64,000 nucleotides of DNA from Acetobacter aceti (GTDB lineage: Bacteria > Pseudomonadota > Alphaproteobacteria > Acetobacterales > Acetobacteraceae), in the NCBI RefSeq assembly GCF_002005445.1, contig NZ_CP014692.1:1302001-1366000 (forward strand), given 5' to 3'. Positions 1 through 8,905 of the stretch are shown here, piece after piece. Within the stretch, counting starts at the first letter, position 1; every line of letters starts with the position of its first letter. The notes beneath the pieces were generated by a model, which saw nothing but the letters and a program-made list of their open reading frames with translations, did no database searches and was not told the DNA's origin. A program made the translations under genes and the position numbers.

Positions 1-722
1 GTGACAACCACGCCCTGAGCGCCACCGACTTCTTTCTGGATGAAGGCGGCGGGGTCCGTGTCCCTGGCGTTAACGGTGAGCGCCGCGCCCAGTTTCTTCG
101 CCGTCGCCAGTTTTTCGTCGTCAATGTCCACGGCGATCATGTTCTTGCCCATGGCGACACCATACTGCATCGCCATCTGGCCCAGACCGCCGACGCCGGA
201 CACGGCTACCCAGTCACCGGGTTTCGTGTCCGTCATCTTCAGCGCCTTGTAGACCGTCAGTCCGGCGCAGAGAACCGGCGCAACCTGAAGGGGGTCCGCG
301 CCCTTGGGGATATGGGCGACATAGTTCGGGTCCGCGACGACATACTCGGCAAAGCAGCCGTTGACGGTATAGCCGGTATCTTCCTGCTTCTCACACAGGG
401 TCTCCCAGCCACCAAGACAGTGCAGACAGTGGCCGCAGGCAGAGTAGAGGTAAGGCACTCCCACATAGTCGCCTTCCTTCACCCAGTTCACGTTGCTGCC
501 AACCTGAACCACGTGCCCGACGCCCTCATGACCGGGAATGAACGGAAGAGTCGGTTTGACGGGCCAGTCGCCACGCACAGCGTGCAGATCGGTGTGACAC
601 ACGCCACAGGCGTCCATCTTCACCAGAATCTGGTTCTGGTTGATCGTCGGAATGTCGAGTTCCTCAATCGTCAACGGTTTGTTGAACTCATGGGCGACTG
701 CGGCTTTCATCTTGCCTGCCAT
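1..722 (-). CDS. adhP: Zinc-dependent alcohol dehydrogenase, C-terminus beyond window
   Basis: Medium-chain NAD-dependent alcohol dehydrogenase, oxidising primary alcohols or reducing aldehydes in the cytoplasm. About 240 N-terminal residues are inside the window of a family length near 340. The catalytic zinc site is visible (CGVCHTD, GHEGVG, later VLCAG), as is the four-cysteine structural zinc loop (CGHCLHCLGGWETLC) and the nucleotide-binding GVGGLG motif. ATG at 722 follows AAAGGAAA at good spacing. It lies only 43 bp after pntB on the same strand, so it is probably the last gene of the transhydrogenase operon. A pnt-adh arrangement is, from memory, also found in Gluconobacter. Truncated by the window edge, not by mutation. 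Confidence 0.9.
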   Translation of the reverse strand, partial: MAGKMKAAVAHEFNKPLTIEELDIPTINQNQILVKMDACGVCHTDLHAVRGDWPVKPTLPFIPGHEGVGHVVQVGSNVNWVKEGDYVGVPYLYSACGHCLHCLGGWETLCEKQEDTGYTVNGCFAEYVVADPNYVAHIPKGADPLQVAPVLCAGLTVYKALKMTDTKPGDWVAVSGVGGLGQMAMQYGVAMGKNMIAVDIDDEKLATAKKLGAALTVNARDTDPAAFIQKEVGGAQGVVV

Positions 723-765
723 CACTCTGTTTCCTTTGCGTTATGGTCTGTCGTTCAGTTGCTGC

Positions 766-2193
766 TCAGTTTGTGCCAAGCGCCTTGAGGGCCTCGACCA
801 TCTTGCTCAGGACCGCCTGCGCGTCTCCAAAGATCATGGTCGTGTTGTCAAGGAAGAACAGCGGGTTCTGCACGCCCGAATAGCCGGTGCCCTGACCACG
901 CTTGATGACAAACACCTGTTTCGCCTGATCCGCGTTGAGGATCGGCATGCCGTAGATCGGCGAGGACTTGTCGGTGCGGGCGGATGGATTCACCACGTCG
1001 TTCGCACCAATCACCAGAGCGACATCGGTAGTCTTGAAGCTGTCGTTGATGTCGTCCATGTCATAGATCATGTCGTAAGGCACGCCGGCTTCGGCGAGCA
1101 GCACATTCATGTGACCCGGCATGCGTCCGGCAACGGGGTGGATGGCGAATTTCACGTCCACACCGGCGGTCTGGAGCATCTTCACCATCTCGTACAGCTT
1201 CTGCTGCGCCTGGGCCACGGCCAGACCGTAACCCGGAATGATGATCACACTGGATGCGTAACGCATCGTGGAGGCAGCATCCGCCGGGTCCGTTGACTTC
1301 ATCTTGCCCTGCGGACCACCGGCAGCCTCACCGGAAGACGCCCCGAAATTGCTGAACAGCACGTTGGCGATCGAACGATTCATCGCCTTGGCCATGAGCA
1401 GCGTCAGCAGCGTGCCGGCGGAACCGACGACCATACCGGCGATCATCAGGGCCGGATCGGCCATGACGTAGCCTTCAAGACCGACAGCGAGGCCCGTGAA
1501 GGCGTTGTAGAGCGAGATCACGACCGGCATGTCCGCGCCGCCGATCGGCACGGTCATGCAGAGACCGAAGAAGAGGGCGCCGAGGAAGAACAGCAGCGAG
1601 AACAGACCTGCTTCCGGCGCGCCCTGCATCTGCGTCACGACCGCCATTCCGCCCAGAACAGCGGTTCCAAGGAAGACCAGAAGATTGAAGATCTGCTGGC
1701 CCTTGAACCGCATCGGTTTTTTCAGGCGTCCGTCGAGTTTTGCCCAGGCGATGAGAGAGCCTGTCAGCGAGACGCAGCCGATCAGGCCACCCAGCACCGT
1801 CACGCCCAGATGCAGCGCATCGGTCTCGTTGTGACGGAGGAGCGCAACAGCCGAGATGGCGGCGGCGGAACCGCCACCCATGCCGTTGAACAGGGCGACC
1901 ATCTGCGGCATCGCCGTCATGGCGACGGTCTTGCCTTTCCAGCCCGCCCAGGCGCCGCCGAGGAGCAGGGCGATGACGGCAAGCCCCAGATTGACGGGAA
2001 GGTGAGGCAGCACCTCGTCGGGGACATTGAACGCCTGCAGGAAGGCGACCGCGACAACAAAGGCCATGCCCCAGCCTGCGATGACGATGCCGCGCACTGC
2101 CGTGACGGGGGAAGACATTCCCTTGAGGCCATAAATGAACAGTCCGGAGGCGATGAGCCCGCTCAGACCGATGACGTAATCAACAGCGCTCAT
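766..2193 (-). CDS. pntB: NAD(P) transhydrogenase, beta subunit
   Basis: Membrane subunit of the proton-translocating transhydrogenase (hydride transfer between NADH and NADP coupled to proton entry). 475 residues, normal for PntB. The first half is a run of hydrophobic helices (domain II). The C-terminal 180 residues form the NADP-binding domain III with the signatures IIIPGYGLAVAQAQ and VALVIGANDVVNPSA. The ATG at 2193 (MSAVDYVIG) is chosen because the upstream in-frame extension reads through pntAB in an arginine-rich frame unlike a protein. It starts 4 bp after pntAB, so the genes are translationally linked. Confident. Confidence 0.96.
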   Translation of the reverse strand: MSAVDYVIGLSGLIASGLFIYGLKGMSSPVTAVRGIVIAGWGMAFVVAVAFLQAFNVPDEVLPHLPVNLGLAVIALLLGGAWAGWKGKTVAMTAMPQMVALFNGMGGGSAAAISAVALLRHNETDALHLGVTVLGGLIGCVSLTGSLIAWAKLDGRLKKPMRFKGQQIFNLLVFLGTAVLGGMAVVTQMQGAPEAGLFSLLFFLGALFFGLCMTVPIGGADMPVVISLYNAFTGLAVGLEGYVMADPALMIAGMVVGSAGTLLTLLMAKAMNRSIANVLFSNFGASSGEAAGGPQGKMKSTDPADAASTMRYASSVIIIPGYGLAVAQAQQKLYEMVKMLQTAGVDVKFAIHPVAGRMPGHMNVLLAEAGVPYDMIYDMDDINDSFKTTDVALVIGANDVVNPSARTDKSSPIYGMPILNADQAKQVFVIKRGQGTGYSGVQNPLFFLDNTTMIFGDAQAVLSKMVEALKALGTN

Positions 2194-2197
2194 TGGA

Positions 2198-2527
2198 TCA
2201 GGCCTTCCCGTCCTGCGCTTTCTGCGCGGGTTTCTGCGTGCTGGGCTTGAACATGGCCAGCATGCGATCCGTGACGACATAACCGCCCATCACGTTGCCC
2301 GCGCCGAAAAGAACACCAATGAAGCCGATGACCTGTTCAGGGATATTGGTGGCGGACAGCAGCACGCTGAGAGCGCCCACAACGACGATGCCGTGGATGA
2401 AGTTGGAGCCTGACATCAGCGGGGTGTGCAGGATCGATGGAACGCGGCTGATGACGACATATCCGGTGAAAGCCGCCAGCATGAAAATATACAGCGCTAT
2501 GATGAAAGTCATGGATGTCACTGGCAT
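2198..2527 (-). CDS. pntAB: NAD(P) transhydrogenase, alpha subunit part 2
   Basis: Short membrane subunit carrying the C-terminal part of the alpha chain, as in alphaproteobacteria where the alpha subunit is split in two. 109 residues with three hydrophobic helices (MTFIIALYIFMLAAFTGYVV and two more with the FIHGIVVVGAL and IGVLFGAGNVMGGYVVTDRM segments), then a short Lys/Ala-rich tail. ATG at 2527 is chosen because the longer upstream frame is an arginine/proline-rich shadow of pntAA. It starts 4 bp after the pntAA stop. Confidence 0.94.
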   Translation of the reverse strand: MPVTSMTFIIALYIFMLAAFTGYVVISRVPSILHTPLMSGSNFIHGIVVVGALSVLLSATNIPEQVIGFIGVLFGAGNVMGGYVVTDRMLAMFKPSTQKPAQKAQDGKA

Positions 2528-2531
2528 TGGA

Positions 2532-3749
2532 TTACCCTTTCGATCCCGTGGTCGGCGCGGCGGGAGGAGGCGGTGCCTGAGTGGAGGCCGGTGCTGAGAC
2601 CGACGACGGGGCCGCTGTTCGCGCTGGTCCCTCGATCGCTTCCCGCACACCGTCGTTGGTGATCTTTCCGTCATGAGTGACGAGTGTCTTGGCGATCACC
2701 TCGTCCGTCATGTCGAGGGACAGTTTCCCGTCCTTGATGATCTGCTGGAGCAGATTCAGAATGTTTTTCGAATAGAGCTCGCTGGCCTGCTCGGAAAGGC
2801 AGGATGGCAGGTTAACAGGGCCGACAAGAATGGCGGGTCCGACCTGAACCGTCTGGCCAGCGACAGTGCCTTCACAGTTGCCGCCACCTTCCGCGCCCAT
2901 ATCGATGATGACGGCGCCCGGTTTCATTTTTGAAATCTGTTCAGCGTCGATCAGGCGAGGCGCTTTCCGGCCCGGCACGGCGGCGGTGGTGACGATCAGA
3001 TCGGCATGGGCGATGTGATCGGACAGGACGGATTTGACCTTGATCTTTTCGTCCGCGGTCAGCTCGCGGGCATAACCGCCCTGACCGGTGGCATCCACGC
3101 CTGTTTCGACGAACTTCGCCCCGAGGGAGTGCGCTTCCTCTTTTGTCTCGGGCCGGACGTCATAGCCTTCGGTCACAGCGCCCAGACGGCCTGCGGTCGC
3201 CAGCGCCTGCAATCCGGCGACACCCAGTCCCATGACCAGAACCTGCGCGGCTCTCAGTGAACCGACGGCGGTGGTCATCATGGGAAGGATTTTCGGCATG
3301 TGAACGGTGCCGAGCAGAACGGCGTAATACCCGGCGAGCGTGGCCTGGCTGGACAGGGCGTCCATGGCCTGTGCACGGCTGATGCGGGGGATCTGTTCCA
3401 TGGCGAAGCAGGTGATTTTCTGCGCCTGCAACGCCTTGACCACATCCGGATGGGTGCGTCCGTAGATGAAGGAAATCAGGATGGAGCCTGACCGCATTCT
3501 GGCGATCATATCCGGAGTGGGGGGATTGACGGCAAGGACAACGTCAGCGCCGGCAAGCAGCGTGCCGACATCGCTCCGTATCGTCGTGTCCTTGTATGTT
3601 GCGTCGGGATAGAAGGACGCAGCGCCAGCCTCGGTTTCGAGGGCAGTGGTGCAGCCCATATGCTGGAGGCGTTGAGCCACCAGAGGGATAAGCGCAACAC
3701 GGCGCTCTCCCTGTTCTCTCTCCCTGATCGCCGCGATTGTAAGGCTCAT
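2532..3749 (-). CDS. pntAA: NAD(P) transhydrogenase, alpha subunit part 1
   Basis: Soluble NAD(H)-binding domain I of the transhydrogenase, related to alanine dehydrogenase. 405 residues. Visible are the N-terminal REREQGERRVALIP motif, the Rossmann segment VMGLGVAGLQALATAGRLGA followed by EGYDVRPETKEE, and the mobile-loop region. The last 30 residues are an Ala/Pro/Ser-rich tail, longer than in the usual 375-385 residue form, and probably a flexible linker to the membrane part. First gene of the pntAA-pntAB-pntB-adh unit. An FNR-type site with a matching -10 box lies upstream. Confidence 0.95.
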   Translation of the reverse strand: MSLTIAAIREREQGERRVALIPLVAQRLQHMGCTTALETEAGAASFYPDATYKDTTIRSDVGTLLAGADVVLAVNPPTPDMIARMRSGSILISFIYGRTHPDVVKALQAQKITCFAMEQIPRISRAQAMDALSSQATLAGYYAVLLGTVHMPKILPMMTTAVGSLRAAQVLVMGLGVAGLQALATAGRLGAVTEGYDVRPETKEEAHSLGAKFVETGVDATGQGGYARELTADEKIKVKSVLSDHIAHADLIVTTAAVPGRKAPRLIDAEQISKMKPGAVIIDMGAEGGGNCEGTVAGQTVQVGPAILVGPVNLPSCLSEQASELYSKNILNLLQQIIKDGKLSLDMTDEVIAKTLVTHDGKITNDGVREAIEGPARTAAPSSVSAPASTQAPPPPAAPTTGSKG

Positions 3750-4157
3750 TGATCAGTATCCATTTTCTGGAATTGGGACTCTGGATTTACAGAGGATTTA
3801 CAGACTTCTCTCAGGAGGGAGGGGTCCGCGTAGGACCCGCTCAATATTGATGATTATTTAGCGATAGAAAGATGTGGCGTCCTTGACGTGCATCAATTGT
3901 AATTAAATGGTCTTATTCTGTTTGAAAGAATTATCTGAAAAATACTGTCGTACACAAAAAATTTTCTTGATCATGTTTTTGGGAAGCCACGATCATGGGA
4001 GGCAAGCCGAGAAGATCTAAGGGCAGACAGGTCAGGCTGTCACACTGTGCGGGAGTCAACCGCCATGGTCTGATGATGAGCGTGTTCGCCCGAGTGAGAT
4101 CGAATTCCTCTCGTTAAGCTGGTCTCAGGGACGGGCGGACTTCAAGGTCGAAAAGGC
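3750..4157. other. Intergenic region upstream of pntAA
   Basis: Holds the pnt promoter described separately, plus a small hairpin (GGGTCC 3822-3827 with GGACCC 3833-3838) in the predicted leader. AT-rich between about 3840 and 3960. The part from 3970 to 4157, downstream of the gluconate permease stop, shows no convincing gene or clear terminator. Confidence 0.5.
3848..3896 (-). promoter_or_regulatory. FNR-type site and -10 box of the pnt promoter
   Basis: Reading leftward, TTGATGCACGTCAA (3896-3883) matches the FNR/Anr consensus TTGAT-N4-ATCAA with one mismatch. A -10-like TAAATA lies at 3860-3855. If the site is centred 41.5 bp upstream of the start (class II activation), transcription would begin near 3848, which puts the hexamer exactly at -12 to -7. 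The predicted leader to the pntAA ATG is about 98 nt. The geometry is seen in the sequence; the regulator's identity is inference. Confidence 0.55.
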
Positions 4158-5501
4158 CTAGTGCAGAAACAGCGAGCCGATCAGGCAGAAAACCAGTCCG
4201 CACACGGCAATCAGTGTTTCCAGAACGGACCATGTCTTGAGCGTCTGAGGTACCGTCAGACCAAGATATTCCTTGATCTGCCAGAACCCGGCATCGTTCA
4301 TGGGGCCAAGCGCCACGGAACCTGCGCCCGTCACCAGCACCATGAGTTCTGGAGAAATCGACGGCGCATGGCTGAGAATGGGCGCAACGATCCCTGAAGC
4401 CGTGGCCATGGCGACCGTTGCCGAGCCGCAGGCGACACGGACGATGACCGCCAGCAGCCACGCCAGAACCAGAAGCGGCATGTGAGCGCCCAGAGCTGCA
4501 TGTGTAATCGCATCCGAGATGCCGCTATCGATGAGAACCTTTCCAAAACCACCACCTGCGCCGACGAGAATCATGATCAGGGCTGTAGGGCCCAGACATT
4601 CCGTCGAAAAGCGCAGGATCGTCTCTCGTGAAAAACCACGAGCGAGACCCAGCACATAAAAGGAGAGGATGGTCGCCAGCGTCAGGGCGATCACTGTGTT
4701 GCCGAGGAAATGCAGGCTGGTGTTCAGGATCGTATGCGGCGCGGAGATGAAATCCGCACCCGAGCCCAGAAGCATCAGTATGACCGGTGAGAGGATGGTC
4801 AGAAGTGTCACTGTGAAGCCGGGCATGTTTTCAGGCGGTTTTGCGCTGACAAACTGTGCGGCCATCGGGTTCTCTTCGAGCAAAGGCACATGACTGGCGG
4901 CGAAACGCCCGAAGACTGGTCCGGCGATGATGGCGGTGGGGATGCCGACAAGCAGCCCATAGAAAATGGTTTTGCCGATATTGGCGTGATAGGCGCTGAC
5001 CGCGAGCAGGGCCGCTGGATGAGGCGGGATCAGGGCGTGGGTCACGGAAAGCGCGGCGCCCATGGGGAGTGCGATACGCAGAAGGGATGTGTTGGTCCGT
5101 GCCGCCAGAACAAAGGCGATCGGGATCAGCAGCACGAAGCCGATTTCAAAGAAAACAGGCAGTCCGACCAGCAGGCCGATAACCATCATGGCCCAGTCCG
5201 CGTGGCCGCGGCCCGCCTTGCGGGAAATCGTCAGGGCGATCTGATCCGCCCCTCCTGACTCGGTCAGCATTTTCCCAAGCATGGTCCCGAGGGCAATGAC
5301 GGTTCCCACATGCCCGAGCACGTGACCGGCTCCTGACTCGAACGATCCGACTACCTTGTCCGCTGGCATGCCCGCGATGAGGGCAATGACAATGGAGGTG
5401 ACGAACAGGACAATGAAAGGGTTCAGACGAAAACGCGCAATCAGTATAATGATACTGAGAATAGCGCATGTAGTCAGGATTATGGCGAACAGTGGACTCA
5501 T
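4158..5501 (-). CDS. gntP: GntP-family gluconate:proton symporter
   Basis: Inner-membrane sugar-acid permease, 447 residues, the usual length for the gluconate:H+ symporter family. Hydrophobic nearly throughout, with about 12-14 predicted helices. Family-like segments are FVTSIVIALIAGMPADKVV, GTMLGKMLTESGGADQIALT, LIPPHPAALLAVSAYHANIG and LGPMNDAGFWQIKEYLGLT. The PPHPA and NDAGFW stretches are characteristic of GntP/GntT. It lies 104 bp downstream of gluconate 5-dehydrogenase on the same strand, which supports gluconate or a ketogluconate as substrate. The exact substrate cannot be read from sequence. Confidence 0.9.
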   Translation of the reverse strand: MSPLFAIILTTCAILSIIILIARFRLNPFIVLFVTSIVIALIAGMPADKVVGSFESGAGHVLGHVGTVIALGTMLGKMLTESGGADQIALTISRKAGRGHADWAMMVIGLLVGLPVFFEIGFVLLIPIAFVLAARTNTSLLRIALPMGAALSVTHALIPPHPAALLAVSAYHANIGKTIFYGLLVGIPTAIIAGPVFGRFAASHVPLLEENPMAAQFVSAKPPENMPGFTVTLLTILSPVILMLLGSGADFISAPHTILNTSLHFLGNTVIALTLATILSFYVLGLARGFSRETILRFSTECLGPTALIMILVGAGGGFGKVLIDSGISDAITHAALGAHMPLLVLAWLLAVIVRVACGSATVAMATASGIVAPILSHAPSISPELMVLVTGAGSVALGPMNDAGFWQIKEYLGLTVPQTLKTWSVLETLIAVCGLVFCLIGSLFLH

Positions 5502-5605
5502 TATTCTTATTGTTTCCGATTATGAGACTGTCTGTCTTCAGAGATATTCTCTCCTGTGCTTCAGCGACGTATCTGGATAGCACAGGCGCTCACGGGGTTC
5601 TTTTC

Positions 5606-6376
5606 TTACAGGGAGGCGGTAACGCCACCATCGACCATCAGGATGTGCCCATTTACAAAGCTTGAGGCGTCAGAGGAAAGAAACACCGCAGCGCCGATAA
5701 GTTCCTCGACCTTGCCCCAACGGGCGGCGGGCGTACGCTTGCACAACCATTCTGTGAAAGCTGCATCATTCACGAGCGCTGCATTCATCTCCGTTTCAAA
5801 ATAGCCGGGCGCAAGCCCGTTGATCTGCAGGCCATGCTTCGCCCAGTCCGTCGCCATCCCCTTGGTCAGGTTTTTTACAGCGCCTTTCGCCGCTGTGTAA
5901 GGAGCAATTCCGGGACGGGCAAGTTCGCTCTGCACAGAGCAGATATTGACGATCTTTCCCTTCCTGCGGCCGATCATGTGGCGTGCGACAGCCTGTCCGA
6001 CGAAGAAGACGGCGTTGAGATTGGTCGCCATGAGCGCATCCCAGTCGTCGCGGGGGAAATCTTCCAGCGGAGCCCGTCTCTGAATGCCTGCATTGTTGAT
6101 AAGGATATCAATGGGACCATGCGTCTGCTCGATTGTATCGACAGCAGAAATGACGGCAGCCTGATCTGTCGCATCAAAAGCGGAGAGTGAGGATTCTACG
6201 CCGGCGTCCTGCAGCAGAGACTGGGCCTGTTCAAGAGCGTCCGGATTGCGTCCGTTCAGAACAATCTCCGCACCATATTCACCGAGCCCCTTGGCCAGAG
6301 CAAGGCCGATGCCTCGTGAAGAACCTGTGATAAGGGCGCGACGACCATGAAGGGAAAACAGGTCTTTAGGGGGCAT
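5606..6376 (-). CDS. gno: Gluconate 5-dehydrogenase (SDR family)
   Basis: Cytoplasmic short-chain dehydrogenase interconverting gluconate and 5-ketogluconate with NADP(H), typical of acetic acid bacteria. 256 residues, the length of known Gno/IdnO proteins. Motifs are the cofactor loop TGSSRGIGLALAKGLGEYGA, NNAG at about residue 90, catalytic Ser in ICSVQSE, the YTAAK catalytic pair, and LAPGYFETEMN as found in gluconate 5-dehydrogenases. Paired with a downstream GntP permease. The start ATG at 6376 has only a weak ribosome-binding site. A different sugar-acid SDR activity is possible but less likely. Confidence 0.88.
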   Translation of the reverse strand: MPPKDLFSLHGRRALITGSSRGIGLALAKGLGEYGAEIVLNGRNPDALEQAQSLLQDAGVESSLSAFDATDQAAVISAVDTIEQTHGPIDILINNAGIQRRAPLEDFPRDDWDALMATNLNAVFFVGQAVARHMIGRRKGKIVNICSVQSELARPGIAPYTAAKGAVKNLTKGMATDWAKHGLQINGLAPGYFETEMNAALVNDAAFTEWLCKRTPAARWGKVEELIGAAVFLSSDASSFVNGHILMVDGGVTASL

Positions 6377-6701
6377 GTTTCTGATTCGATATTGTTATTT
6401 TTAGTTCTCATACCATAGGGGCAAACTCGACCATCAGCGCAACACTCTTTCAGTAAATGCCGCTAACTTTTTCATGAGGATCAATTGTATCCGCACACAT
6501 TTGTGATGAAAGCATTCGCAATCTGCGTATATTTTGCAAATGCAGGTGTGGTGATTTTTCGGGGCTCTGCTCCGAACCCTCACAAAGCAACACAGTCGCT
6601 TCCGATGGCTGGGGAGAGCTCTTTTTGCCAATAAAAAGGCCGCACCTGAGTGGGATATCAGGTTGCAGCCGTTTCAGTGGTTCAGGCGATTGCCGGGTGG
6701 T
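6377..6701. other. Intergenic region between sulfur cluster and gno
   Basis: Contains the probable terminator of the sulfur cluster (6628-6663) and, nearer gno, its upstream region with no clear promoter. A 65-codon reading frame at 6434-6631 (minus) is not supported: its composition is unlike a protein and it overlaps the terminator. Confidence 0.4.
6628..6663 (-). terminator. Probable terminator of cysI-DUF934 transcript
   Basis: On the minus strand an ACCTGA/TCAGGT stem (6663-6658 and 6649-6644) is followed by GCGGCC and a five-T run, directly downstream of the DUF934 stop at 6702. The stem is short, so efficiency is uncertain. Confidence 0.5.
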
Positions 6702-7205
6702 TCAGGGCGTCGCAAGGAAGCGGCGCAACCCGAAACCGGTCGGCTTCTCGTCCAGCACCGGAGAGGGCTGGGTCGCAATCGTGAAGCGACGGAGAGCCTG
6801 TTCCCACGGCGCCATATCGGTATTTCCGGAAACTTCCACGCTGTCAACGCCGCAGCGGAGCAGAAATTCATACTGATCTGGAAGAATATGGCCGGAAGCC
6901 CGGATTTTTCCCGTGAAATGCAGATGCTCCCGAAGGGCGCGCGCCTGACTGAAAGCGCGGCCATCACGGAATATCGGAAATGTGACGACAACAAGAGCCA
7001 GTTTCGGAAGCGCTTCTTTCAGAGTCGAAACGGACTCACTGTTTGGAAGCACCACACCCAGGCGACCTTCTGTACGACCAAGACCTTCGCTCAGCCTGTC
7101 GAAAGGCACGATGATATCCCCTGCGCCAAGCGCCTCGCTCTCGACTGCGTAGCGCCATGTGTCCTCGACCGGATGGCCATTCTCAAGCAGGGGCATAAAC
7201 AACAT
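6702..7205 (-). CDS. DUF934 protein of the sulfite reductase cluster
   Basis: 167-residue protein of the DUF934 family, which in alphaproteobacteria sits next to cysI and is considered an assimilatory sulfur accessory protein of unknown biochemical role. Recognisable segments are RLGVVLPNSESV, VTFPIFRDGRAFSQARALRE, the following GKIRASGHILPDQYEFLLRCG and ATQPSPVLDEKPTGFGLRRF. The start at 7205 (ATG TTG) overlaps the cysI stop by about 23 nt; an ATG at 7196 is an alternative. The overlap indicates translational coupling to cysI. Confidence 0.85.
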   Translation of the reverse strand: MLFMPLLENGHPVEDTWRYAVESEALGAGDIIVPFDRLSEGLGRTEGRLGVVLPNSESVSTLKEALPKLALVVVTFPIFRDGRAFSQARALREHLHFTGKIRASGHILPDQYEFLLRCGVDSVEVSGNTDMAPWEQALRRFTIATQPSPVLDEKPTGFGLRRFLATP

Positions 7206-8895
7206 CCTTGAAGGCAGCCGTGCCGACGCGGCGGTAGGTATCCAGAAACCGTTCGCCGTTTTCACGACGCACGAGATAGAGATCAATCAGCCTTGAGACG
7301 GCATCGACCGTTTCATCTTCAGCCATGGCCGGGCCGAGAATCTGGCCGATGGACGCATCTTCCTCGCCCGATCCGCCGAGCGTGATCTGGAAGGCTTCCT
7401 GTCCGCGCTTGTCTACGCCAAGAATCCCCAGATGCGCGGCGTGGTGATGACCGCAGGCATTGATGCAGCCCGAAATATTGATCCGCAGATCACCAATCTC
7501 ACGCTGAAGCTCCAGATTGGCGAACCGGGAACTGAGCTTCTGCGCGATGGGGATCGAGCGGGCATTGGCCAGAGCGCAGTAATCAAGGCCGGGGCAGGCG
7601 ACGATGTCGGTGATGAAGTTCACGTTGGCCGTGCCGAGGCCAGCCTGTGACAGACGCTGCCAGACCGTGTGCAACTGGTCCTGCCGGACATGACCCAGAA
7701 CCACGTTCTGGAGGTGGGTCACACGCAGTTCGCCAAAGCTGAATTCGTCGGCGAGATCGGCCAGCAGATCAAGCTGTTCAGCGGTCGCATCACCCGGAAT
7801 GCCGCCCGCCGGTTTCAGCGAGATGACAACAGAAATATAGCCCGGCGCCTTGTGTTCGTGCGTGTTGGTGCGCACCCAGGCGTCGAACGCGATGTCACGG
7901 CGACGGTCCTCAGCCAGCACGGCGACAGCCTCGCCCGCAGGAGCGAAAGCGGGTGCGCCGAAGCGGGCCTTGATCGCTTCAACAAGGCCCGGCTCGATCC
8001 GATAGCGCGCCCGGTCCATGGCCACGAATTCTTCCTCGACCTGCCGACGGAATTCGTCTGTGCCAAGGGCCTGCACGAGGATCTTGATGCGCGCCTTGTA
8101 GATGTTATCGCGACGTCCGTGGGCGTTATAGACGCGCAGGATCGCTTCCATATAGGCGAGCAGATCTTCTTCAGGCAGATCGTCGCGCAGGCTGACACCC
8201 ACGATGGGCGTACGACCAAGACCGCCACCGACGAATACCTCGAAAACAGGCCGACCATGTGGGCCGGGACGGGCGATCAGACCGATATCGTGGAACCGTG
8301 CGACAACCCGGTCATGCGGACTGCCGGAAATGGCGAACTTGAATTTACGCGGCAGGAAAGTGAATTCCGGGTGCAGCGTGGACCACTGACGCAGGATTTC
8401 CGCATGGACGCGCGGGTCGAGCAGCTCATCCTTCGCCGCGCCTGCGAACTCGTCCGAGGTGATGTTGCGGATGCAGTTGCCGCTGGTCTGGATGGCGTGC
8501 ATGTCGGCTTCCGCCAGCACTTCCAGCGCCGCCACGGTGTCTTCCAGCTTGATCCAGTTGAACTGGATGTTCTGACGCGTGGTGAAGTGTCCGTAACCCT
8601 TGTCGAACTCGCGGGCGATGCGGGCGAGGGCGCGGACCTGCTTGCTGCCCAGCGTGCCATAAGGCACCGCCACACGCAGCATGTAGGCGTGCAACTGGAG
8701 ATACAGCCCGTTCATCAGGCGCAGTGGCTTGAATTCTTCTTCGGTCAGATCACCGGCAATGCGGCGATTGACCTGATCGCGGAACTGCTCGATCCGTTCA
8801 CGCAGGAAGGTGCGATCGATCTGATCGTAACCGTAACGGCCGACCGGCAGCACGGCGGGAGCAGCTTCAGCGCGTGTCATGGTTTCTGTTGACAT
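7183..8895 (-). CDS. cysI: Nitrite/sulfite reductase hemoprotein
   Basis: Siroheme and [4Fe-4S] enzyme reducing sulfite to sulfide (assimilation) in the cytoplasm. 570 residues in the usual duplicated ferredoxin-like plus heme-binding layout. The cluster ligands are seen as CX5C in ACPGLDYC (about residue 435) and CX3C in CINACGHHH (about residue 475). RQNIQFNWIKLEDT and TSGNCIRNITSDEFAG are family blocks near residues 95-150. The start MSTETMTRAEA at 8895 follows a GAGAGGTGCG-type ribosome-binding site. Flanking DUF2849 and DUF934 genes and the sulfate transporter support sulfite rather than nitrite as substrate. Confidence 0.93.
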   Translation of the reverse strand: MSTETMTRAEAAPAVLPVGRYGYDQIDRTFLRERIEQFRDQVNRRIAGDLTEEEFKPLRLMNGLYLQLHAYMLRVAVPYGTLGSKQVRALARIAREFDKGYGHFTTRQNIQFNWIKLEDTVAALEVLAEADMHAIQTSGNCIRNITSDEFAGAAKDELLDPRVHAEILRQWSTLHPEFTFLPRKFKFAISGSPHDRVVARFHDIGLIARPGPHGRPVFEVFVGGGLGRTPIVGVSLRDDLPEEDLLAYMEAILRVYNAHGRRDNIYKARIKILVQALGTDEFRRQVEEEFVAMDRARYRIEPGLVEAIKARFGAPAFAPAGEAVAVLAEDRRRDIAFDAWVRTNTHEHKAPGYISVVISLKPAGGIPGDATAEQLDLLADLADEFSFGELRVTHLQNVVLGHVRQDQLHTVWQRLSQAGLGTANVNFITDIVACPGLDYCALANARSIPIAQKLSSRFANLELQREIGDLRINISGCINACGHHHAAHLGILGVDKRGQEAFQITLGGSGEEDASIGQILGPAMAEDETVDAVSRLIDLYLVRRENGERFLDTYRRVGTAAFKDVVYAPA

Positions 8896-8905
8896 GGCGC
8901 ACCTC

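Noticed and set aside
6471-6484. TTCATGAGGATCAA upstream of gno resembles an FNR site
   Set aside because: One half-site is off, and no -10-like hexamer lies at the position a class II promoter would need (6443-6448 reads AGAGTG on the minus strand).
7669-8892. 407-codon plus-strand frame opposite cysI
   Set aside because: It is the antisense shadow of a clearly conserved sulfite reductase; its translation has no recognisable motifs. The same applies to long frames opposite cysA (9574-10545), the cysT-sbp region (11673-12893) and the peptide-binding protein (38981-40273).
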